Shown here: piece by piece, positions 1 through 5,129 of the stretch | How the letters are laid out: every line of letters begins with the position of its first letter | Position numbering within the stretch: position 1 is the stretch's first letter | Assembly (NCBI GenBank): GCA_019115725.1 | Contig: DXCY01000047.1 | Coordinates: 1 to 5,129 of the forward strand | DNA from: Candidatus Luteimonas excrementigallinarum | GTDB lineage: Bacteria > Pseudomonadota > Gammaproteobacteria > Xanthomonadales > Xanthomonadaceae | Reading direction: 5' to 3' | DNA: 5,129 bases | The notes under the pieces: model-generated | The model's database searches: none | Told to the model about the DNA's origin: nothing | The model's input: the letters and a program-made list of their open reading frames with translations, nothing else | Program-made: the position numbers and the translations under genes

Positions 1-3000
1 TGCGGGTGCAGGCGCCGGGCCTGGGCCGGATCGGCATAGACCGCCAGCGCCGCGGTTTCGCCCTCGTCCGACAGCGCCGGGTACGCTGCCACGCCGCCAG
101 CACCGGGTACCGACAGCGGAACCGGCGTTTCCGGGAACGCGGTCAGCCCCTGCCTGGCCATGCCGCGGGCGGCACGGGCAGAGAACGCCTCGGCGGCGCG
201 CCTGCCGAAGCGTTCCCGCAGTTCATCAAGGCTGCGCGATTCGGCCAGCACGCTGCGCCCGTCTGCGTCGAGCAGGCGCAGGTTCATGCGCAGGTGCGGA
301 TCCAGCGTGGCCTCGTCGAACTCGGCGCCCTGGATCGCCACCCCCGTCATGCGCTGCAGGAACCGGGCCAGGGTACCGGCGAAATCATCGGCTTCCGGGC
401 GCTCGTGTGCGTGGGCGAAGGCGTTGGCGAAATCAGGCGCCGGCACGAAGTTGCGGCGCAGCGTCTTGGGCAGCGAGCGGATCATCGCCGTCGCCTTGTC
501 CAGATAGAAGCCCGGCGCCAGCCAGCTCAGGCGCGCCGGGTCCAGCGCGTTGAGCAGGTGCAGGGGCACGGTGACGGTCATGCCGTCGTCTGGCGCGCCT
601 GGCTCGAAGCGGTACTGCACGTCCAGGCGCGCATCGCCCAGGGCGATCACCGGCGGGAAGCGGGCGGCATCGCTTTCCTCCGCCACCAGCAGATCGTCAC
701 GGCTCCATTCCAGCGCCCGCTGCCCGGCCTTGGGCGCCTTGCGATACCAGGCATCGAGCGAACGCGCATCCACGATGTCGCCGGGGACCCGCTGCGCATA
801 CCACTGGGCCATCCAGTCCTCGTCCACCACCAGGCCGACGCGGCGCTGCTTGGCTTCCTCTTCCAGCGCGCTCTCCAGGGTGGCCACGTTGCGGGCCAGA
901 AACGGGCTGCGCAGGTTCACCTCGCCCCGCGCCAGGCCATCGCGCAGGAAAATCTCCCGCGCCTGATCGGGGTACAGGCGGCCGTAATCGACCGGCTTTT
1001 TCGGCGCCAGCACCAAGCCGAACAGGCTGATCTGCTCGCTGCCGATCACCCGCCCCTGGGAGCGGGCCCAGCGCGGATCGTGATGCCGGCGGGCCAGCAG
1101 GTGCGGCAGCTCGGCAATCACCCACTCGGGCTCGATCGCAGCGTTGGTCAGGGCCCACACCCGCTCGGTGTCCAGCAGCGTGGCCGACAGCACCCACGGC
1201 GGCGGGCGGCGGGCCAGCGTGGAACCCGGAAACAATTGGAACTTGCGTCCGCGCGGGCCCTCGAACAAACCGCGATCCACGCGCTGGCCCACCTGGGTCG
1301 GCAGGCCGGCGATCACCGCCCGGTGCAGGGTGGCGTAGCGTGCGGCGCTCTCCTTTCCTTCAGCGCCCGCTTCCGGCTCCTGGCGACCGGAGGCATCCAC
1401 CTCCCATCCCAGTTCAGCGCACTGCAGCTTCAGCTGGCGATGCAGCTCCCGCCATTCGCGCATACGCAGGAAGCCGAGGAAGTGGCGCTCGCACCAGCGC
1501 CGCAGCTGGGACTGGGTGGAATCGGCATGCGCCTGCCGATACGCCTCCCACAGCTTGAGGATGCCGATGAACTCGGATTTCTGGTCGGCGAATTCGGCAT
1601 GCGCGTTGTCGGCGGCGGCGCGCTGGTCGGCGGGGCGTTCCCGCGGGTCCTGGATGCCCAGGAACGAAGCCACCACCAGCATCTCGCGCAGGCAGCCGTG
1701 GGCATGCGCGGCCACCAGCATGCGCGCCAGCTTCACATCCAGCGGCAGGCGCGCCATCGAGCGGCCGATGCCGGTCAGCCGACGTGCTTCATCCACCGCA
1801 CCCAGTTCGGTCAGCTGCTGCCAGCCGTCCGCCACCGCCCGCGGATCGGGCGGATCGATGAAGGGGAAATCCTCGATCAGGCGCGGATTCGTCTTCACCT
1901 CGGCCGGAGCCTTCCCACGCCGGCGGCGGCCCCCACCACGCGGCTCGCCCAGCCCCAGCGAGAGCATGCGCAGGATCACCCCGGCCAGTGCGGCGCGGCG
2001 GATCTCCGGGTCGGTGTACTGCGGCCGGGCGAGGAAATCGGCTTCGCTGTAGAGGCGGATGCAGGTGCCCGGCGCCACACGCCCGCAGCGGCCCTTGCGC
2101 TGGTCGGCGCTGGCCTGAGAGATCGGCTCCACGTGCAGGCGGTCCAGCTTCAGCCGCGGGCTGTAGCGCTTGACCCGGGCCAGGCCGGGATCGACCACAT
2201 AGTGGATGCGGGGCACCGTCAGCGAGGTTTCGGCCACGTTGGTGGCCAGTACGATCCGCCGCTGGGGGCCGGGGTTGAACACCCGGTCCTGATCACGCAC
2301 CGACAGCCGCGCATACAGCGGCAGCACCTCAGTATGGCGGTACTTGCGCTTCTCCAGCGCCCGGTGGGCGTCGCGGATCTCGCGCTCGCCGGGCAGGAAC
2401 ACCAGGGTGTCGCCGGTCCCCCGCTCGCGCATGATTTCATCGCAGGCCGCCACCACGCCGTCCACCACGGTGCGCTCGCCCTGCTCTTCGCCTTCACCCT
2501 CCAGCGGCCGCCAGCGCACTTCCACCGGATAGCCCCGCCCTTCCACATCCACTACCGGCGCATCGGCGAAGTGTTCGGCGAACCGGCCGGTATCGATGGT
2601 GGCCGAGGTGACCACCAGGCGCAGGTCGGGACGCCGCTGCAGCAGCTGTTTCAGGTAGCCCAGCAGGAAGTCGATGTTGAGGCTGCGCTCGTGCGCCTCG
2701 TCGATGATCAGCGTGTCGTAGGCCGACAGCCAGGGATCGGAGGCGATTTCCGCCAGCAGGATGCCATCGGTCATGAACTTGACCGCGGTGCGCTCACTGA
2801 CCCGGTCGCTGAAGCGGACCTGGAAGCCGACCTCCTCGCCCAGCACCACGTTGAGCTCTTCGGCCACCCGCCGCGCGACGGCGCGTGCCGCGATGCGCCG
2901 CGGCTGGGTGCAGCCGATCATGCCCGCCGCGCCGCGGCCCGCCGCCAGACACAGCTTGGGCAGCTGGGTGGTCTTGCCCGAGCCCGTCTCCCCGGCAATC

Positions 3001-3290
3001 ACCACCACTGGATGAGCGCGGATCAGCTCCACGATGCGCTCGGCCTCGGCAGCGATCGGCAGCCCGGTATCCACGCTGGCACCGGGCAACCGGGCGGCGC
3101 GCTGTTCGCGCTGCCGTACCGAAGCCTGCAGCGCCTGCTCGAAGCGCTCGCGCGCGTCGGCCTGCGACGGGTCGGCATTCCAGCGGTTCCACAGCCCGAT
3201 CAGGCGCCCGCGATCACGCACCATCGCGCCGTCGATCGCGCGGCGCGCCTGTCTTGACGCCCCGCTCGCAGGACGGCCCCTAGGATTCAT
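1..3290 (-). CDS. hrpA: ATP-dependent RNA helicase HrpA, DEAH box (3' end outside window)
   Basis: Seen: an open minus-strand frame of 1096 codons from ATG at 3290-3288 to the window edge, with no stop or frame break. The RecA1 domain (about residues 80-250) has motif I GETGSGKTT (100-108), Ia TQPRRIAAR (128-136), II DEAH (197-200) and III SAT (229-231). RecA2 has LVFLPGEREI (296-305), motif V TNVAETSLT (350-358) and VI QRKGRCGR (397-404). A helicase-associated region (about 480-590) and an OB-like segment ending near FPGS (687-690) follow, then a DUF3418-type region that is cut off. E. coli HrpA has about 1300 residues, so roughly 200-250 are missing. The start fits because motif I lies about as far from the N terminus as in E. 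coli; M23 would remove a conserved RDR segment. No good Shine-Dalgarno is visible. Known: cytoplasmic RNA-dependent NTPase, linked in E. coli to fimbrial mRNA processing and rescue of collided ribosomes. Odd: an arginine-rich insertion at residues 450-474. Confidence 0.96.
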   Translation of the reverse strand, partial: MNPRGRPASGASRQARRAIDGAMVRDRGRLIGLWNRWNADPSQADARERFEQALQASVRQREQRAARLPGASVDTGLPIAAEAERIVELIRAHPVVVIAGETGSGKTTQLPKLCLAAGRGAAGMIGCTQPRRIAARAVARRVAEELNVVLGEEVGFQVRFSDRVSERTAVKFMTDGILLAEIASDPWLSAYDTLIIDEAHERSLNIDFLLGYLKQLLQRRPDLRLVVTSATIDTGRFAEHFADAPVVDVEGRGYPVEVRWRPLEGEGEEQGERTVVDGVVAACDEIMRERGTGDTLVFLPGEREIRDAHRALEKRKYRHTEVLPLYARLSVRDQDRVFNPGPQRRIVLATNVAETSLTVPRIHYVVDPGLARVKRYSPRLKLDRLHVEPISQASADQRKGRCGRVAPGTCIRLYSEADFLARPQYTDPEIRRAALAGVILRMLSLGLGEPRGGGRRRRGKAPAEVKTNPRLIEDFPFIDPPDPRAVADGWQQLTELGAVDEARRLTGIGRSMARLPLDVKLARMLVAAHAHGCLREMLVVASFLGIQDPRERPADQRAAADNAHAEFADQKSEFIGILKLWEAYRQAHADSTQSQLRRWCERHFLGFLRMREWRELHRQLKLQCAELGWEVDASGRQEPEAGAEGKESAARYATLHRAVIAGLPTQVGQRVDRGLFEGPRGRKFQLFPGSTLARRPPPWVLSATLLDTERVWALTNAAIEPEWVIAELPHLLARRHHDPRWARSQGRVIGSEQISLFGLVLAPKKPVDYGRLYPDQAREIFLRDGLARGEVNLRSPFLARNVATLESALEEEAKQRRVGLVVDEDWMAQWYAQRVPGDIVDARSLDAWYRKAPKAGQRALEWSRDDLLVAEESDAARFPPVIALGDARLDVQYRFEPGAPDDGMTVTVPLHLLNALDPARLSWLAPGFYLDKATAMIRSLPKTLRRNFVPAPDFANAFAHAHERPEADDFAGTLARFLQRMTGVAIQGAEFDEATLDPHLRMNLRLLDADGRSVLAESRSLDELRERFGRRAAEAFSARAARGMARQGLTAFPETPVPLSVPGAGGVAAYPALSDEGETAALAVYADPAQARRLHP

Positions 3291-3383
3291 TGGTGCGTTT
3301 GAAACTGGACAAACCGGACCACACAGAATGCTGTAGCAAGAGAAGAGTATTGTCGCCTTTCCAGCATGCAGGGAGACCGAACC
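3291..3383. promoter_or_regulatory. Divergent hrpA-dps intergenic region
   Basis: These 93 bp separate the hrpA start (minus) from the dps start (plus), so the dps leader and the nearest hrpA promoter should lie here or run into the opposite gene. It is visibly more AT-rich than the flanking genes. Towards dps there are weak -35-like hexamers, TTGAAA (3299-3304) and TGGACA (3306-3311), but no convincing -10 at 16-18 bp from either. CAGAAT (3324-3329) lies 19 bp from the first and matches 4 of 6. A small dyad, TGCT-GT-AGCA (3329-3338), could be an operator half-site pair or chance. I see no recognisable OxyR, Fur or LexA site. The call rests on gene arrangement, not on a strong motif. Confidence 0.4.
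3371..3376 (+). promoter_or_regulatory. Shine-Dalgarno sequence of dps
   Basis: GGGAGA ends 7 nt before the ATG at 3384, a good spacing. It decides the dps start: the in-frame ATG at 3366, six codons upstream, has no purine-rich sequence before it, and starting there would place this ribosome-binding site inside the coding region. Confidence 0.75.
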
Positions 3384-3989
3384 ATGGCCAAGACCCCGTC
3401 AAGCAAGACCGCAAAGCCCAGCAAGACCGCCAAATCCGCCAAATCCGCCAAGCCCGCCAAGAGCAGCAAGGCCGCAACTCCGGCCGCTTCGCCGGCGCCC
3501 GGCAGTTCCGGCCCGGCGGTGGATATCGGCATCAAGGACAAGGACCGCCGGAAGATTTCCAGCGAGCTGTCCCGATTGCTGGCCGACAGCTTCAGCCTGT
3601 ACCTGAAGACCCACAACTTCCACTGGAACGTGACCGGGCCGATGTTCAACTCGCTGCATGCGATGTTCGAGGAACAGTACACCGAGCAGTGGCAGGCGCT
3701 GGATGAAATCGCCGAGCGGATCCGGGCGCTGGGCTATAACGCCCCGGGCTCGTACACCGAGTTCACCAAGCTGAGCTCGATCGCCGAGGAGCCGGGTGCA
3801 ACCAAGGCGCCATCGTGGGAGGAGATGGTCCGCCAGCTGGTGGAAGGCAACGAAGCCGTCTGCCGCACCGCCCGCACCGTGCTGGATGAAGCCGACGACG
3901 CCGACGATGCGCCCACCGAGGATCTGGTGACCCAGCGCCTGCAGACCCACGAGAAGTACGCCTGGATGCTGCGTTCGCTGCTGCAGTGA
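3384..3989 (+). CDS. dps: Dps-family DNA-binding miniferritin with lysine-rich N-terminal tail
   Basis: Seen: 201 residues beginning MAKTPSSK and ending RSLLQ. Residues 52-201 form a four-helix ferritin-like domain. The Dps signature HWNVTG...LH...E (80-96) is intact, and the residues matching E. coli Dps ferroxidase ligands H51, H63, D67, D78 and E82 are H80, H92, E96, D107 and E111. Known: Dps proteins form 12-subunit shells that oxidise Fe(II), often with hydrogen peroxide, store iron, and in many species coat DNA in stationary phase or oxidative stress. Residues 1-30 are a tail with lysine every third residue, probably disordered and DNA-binding (inferred). The family is usually about 160-170 residues, so the extra length is this tail plus an Ala/Pro/Gly linker (30-45). 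A Shine-Dalgarno supports the ATG at 3384. The gene is divergent from hrpA and 205 bp upstream of recQ; it looks monocistronic. A ferroxidase-active Dps with strong DNA compaction is likely; which peroxide or starvation regulator controls it cannot be read here. Confidence 0.95.
   Translation: MAKTPSSKTAKPSKTAKSAKSAKPAKSSKAATPAASPAPGSSGPAVDIGIKDKDRRKISSELSRLLADSFSLYLKTHNFHWNVTGPMFNSLHAMFEEQYTEQWQALDEIAERIRALGYNAPGSYTEFTKLSSIAEEPGATKAPSWEEMVRQLVEGNEAVCRTARTVLDEADDADDAPTEDLVTQRLQTHEKYAWMLRSLLQ
3399..3470 (+). repeat. Coding 9-bp repeat array encoding (S/T/P)(A/S)K triplets in dps
   Basis: Eight successive 9-bp units within the dps coding region encode SSK, TAK, PSK, TAK, SAK, SAK, PAK and SSK (protein residues 6-29). 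Lysines fall at 8, 11, 14, 17, 20, 23, 26 and 29. Units such as TCCGCCAAA, TCCGCCAAG and CCCGCCAAG differ by one or two bases, as expected from duplication or slippage followed by drift. Because 9 is a multiple of 3, gain or loss of a unit would change tail length without breaking the reading frame. The composition resembles the tails of bacterial histone-H1-like proteins. Confidence 0.85.
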
Positions 3990-3999
3990 CGTAACACTC

Positions 4000-4065
4000 G
4001 TCGGGGGCGTAGCCCCGACCTACGGCCATCGGCGGTCACCCGTAGGTCGGGGCTACGCCCCCGAC
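4000..4065. repeat. Inverted pair of REP (SMAG-like) elements forming a perfect 26-bp stem
   Basis: The arm at 4000-4025 is exactly the reverse complement of the arm at 4040-4065, with a 14-nt loop at 4026-4039. Each arm is also a REP unit: a GTAG tetranucleotide (4042-4045 on plus; the minus-strand copy is CTAC at 4020-4023) followed by a small palindrome with a GTCGGGG/CCCCGAC stem and a 6-nt loop (right unit 4046-4065, left unit 4000-4019). Known: GTAG-tagged palindromes in convergent pairs are the form of Stenotrophomonas SMAG and related REPs, mobilised by RAYT transposases acting from elsewhere in the genome. It starts 10 nt after the dps stop, so it would be transcribed into the dps mRNA end, where it could protect the 3' end or reduce read-through into recQ (inferred). 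No T-run follows, so it is not a standard intrinsic terminator. Confidence 0.85.
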
Positions 4066-4098
4066 ACCCCCCCGACACCCCCCGACACCCCCCGGCAA
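4058..4098 (+). repeat. C-rich tandem repeat, about 10-bp period
   Basis: Units of a C-run followed by GACA repeat from the end of the right-hand REP arm. C-runs of 5, 7 and 6 are each followed by GACA (at 4063, 4074 and 4084), and a fourth, degenerate unit has 6 C then GGCAA (4094-4098). The first unit is the last part of the REP palindrome, so the array probably grew from the REP end by slippage (inferred). No function is evident. Confidence 0.75.
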
Positions 4099-4100
4099 CC

Positions 4101-4132
4101 CCTCCGGAGGACTTCCCCTCCGGAGGACTTCC
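4101..4132 (+). repeat. Two tandem 16-bp repeats, each with a 10-bp palindrome
   Basis: The 16-bp unit CCTCCGGAGGACTTCC occurs twice without a gap or mismatch (4101-4116 and 4117-4132). Each copy starts with the perfect palindrome CCTCCGGAGG. The two palindromes can also pair with each other, giving a 10-bp stem with a 6-nt ACTTCC loop (4101-4126). There is no T-run on either side. It lies 62 nt upstream of the recQ start, so a protein-binding site, an RNA hairpin or a neutral duplication are all possible. Confidence 0.75.
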
Positions 4133-4141
4133 CCCATCCCA

Positions 4142-4161
4142 TATCGGCCGGTTCACCGATA
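4142..4161. repeat. Short inverted repeat upstream of recQ
   Basis: TATCGG (4142-4147) and CCGATA (4156-4161) are reverse complements separated by 8 nt. The site ends 21 bp before the candidate recQ -10 element and overlaps the expected -35 region by about two bases, so it could be an operator. With only 6-bp arms, chance is also possible. Confidence 0.3.
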
Positions 4162-4182
4162 GGCCACGCGCGGGCGCGCCGG

Positions 4183-4188
4183 TATCCT
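4183..4188 (+). promoter_or_regulatory. Candidate recQ -10 element, placed for a leaderless transcript
   Basis: TATCCT matches the sigma-70 -10 consensus at 4 of 6 bases, including the key TA...T. It is followed by exactly 6 nt before the A of the recQ ATG, so transcription would be expected to begin on or next to the start codon. No Shine-Dalgarno precedes that ATG, which fits leaderless translation. The -35 position (4160-4165, TAGGCC) is a poor match, so the call stays tentative. Confidence 0.4.
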
Positions 4189-4194
4189 TGTGGC

Positions 4195-5129
<935 letters not shown>

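Noticed and set aside
6..3257. Very long plus-strand open frame (1083 codons, GTG start) opposite hrpA
   Set aside because: Its codons lie in register with the hrpA codons on the other strand. High-GC codon use removes the TTA, CTA and TCA codons that would produce stops, so such a frame is expected. Its product is a monotonous R/Q/H/A/G-rich sequence without a recognisable domain.
3329..3338. TGCT-GT-AGCA dyad in the hrpA-dps spacer as a regulator site
   Set aside because: Four-bp arms are too short to distinguish from chance, and it does not match an OxyR, Fur or LexA pattern.
3399..3950. Minus-strand open frame opposite dps with a Gly/Leu-rich repeat
   Set aside because: The GLGGFGG pattern is simply the antisense of the lysine triplet repeat; the plus strand encodes a clear Dps.
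3366..3989. dps starting six codons earlier at the ATG at 3366
   Set aside because: No ribosome-binding site precedes 3366, and GGGAGA with good spacing supports 3384.
4000..4070. Rho-independent terminator of dps
   Set aside because: The stem is strong but is followed by C-rich sequence and no T-run, and it has the GTAG tags of a REP pair. It may still affect transcription, but it is not a standard terminator.
4058..4132. CRISPR array
   Set aside because: The units are 10-16 bp and directly adjacent, without spacers of regular length, and there are no cas genes nearby.

Overview
The window looks like chromosomal DNA from a high-GC gammaproteobacterium, most likely of the Xanthomonadaceae (Stenotrophomonas, Xanthomonas, Pseudoxanthomonas or a relative). 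The reasons are the GC-rich composition with G/C-ending codons, three clearly proteobacterial proteins (HrpA, a Dps-family miniferritin, RecQ), and an intergenic inverted pair of short palindromes flanked by the tetranucleotide GTAG. That form is typical of the REP/SMAG elements known from Stenotrophomonas and relatives. The genus is an inference and no search was run.

Layout. Positions 1-3290, minus strand: the first 1096 codons of hrpA, a DEAH-box RNA helicase, uninterrupted and cut by the left window edge inside its C-terminal region. Positions 3291-3383: a 93-bp divergent intergenic region that must hold the 5' signals of hrpA and dps. Positions 3384-3989, plus strand: a complete 201-aa Dps-family gene with an intact ferroxidase site and a long, regularly spaced lysine-rich N-terminal tail. 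Positions 3990-4194: a 205-bp intergenic region full of repeats. It holds a perfect 26-bp inverted repeat (two REP units), a C-rich array with a period of about 10 bp, two tandem copies of a 16-bp unit with a 10-bp palindrome at its core, and a small inverted repeat just before recQ. Positions 4195-5129, plus strand: the first 311 codons of recQ, cut by the right edge.

How the genes relate. All three are maintenance or stress genes (RNA and ribosome quality control, DNA and iron protection, DNA repair), but nothing shows that they form one system. hrpA is divergent from dps. dps and recQ point the same way but are separated by the repeat block, and recQ has its own plausible promoter with a possible leaderless start. 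I see no mobile-element gene, CRISPR array, tRNA, rRNA or defence cassette. The points most worth a second look are the histone-H1-like tail on Dps, the structured dps-recQ spacer, the possibly leaderless recQ start, and an arginine-rich insertion in HrpA.
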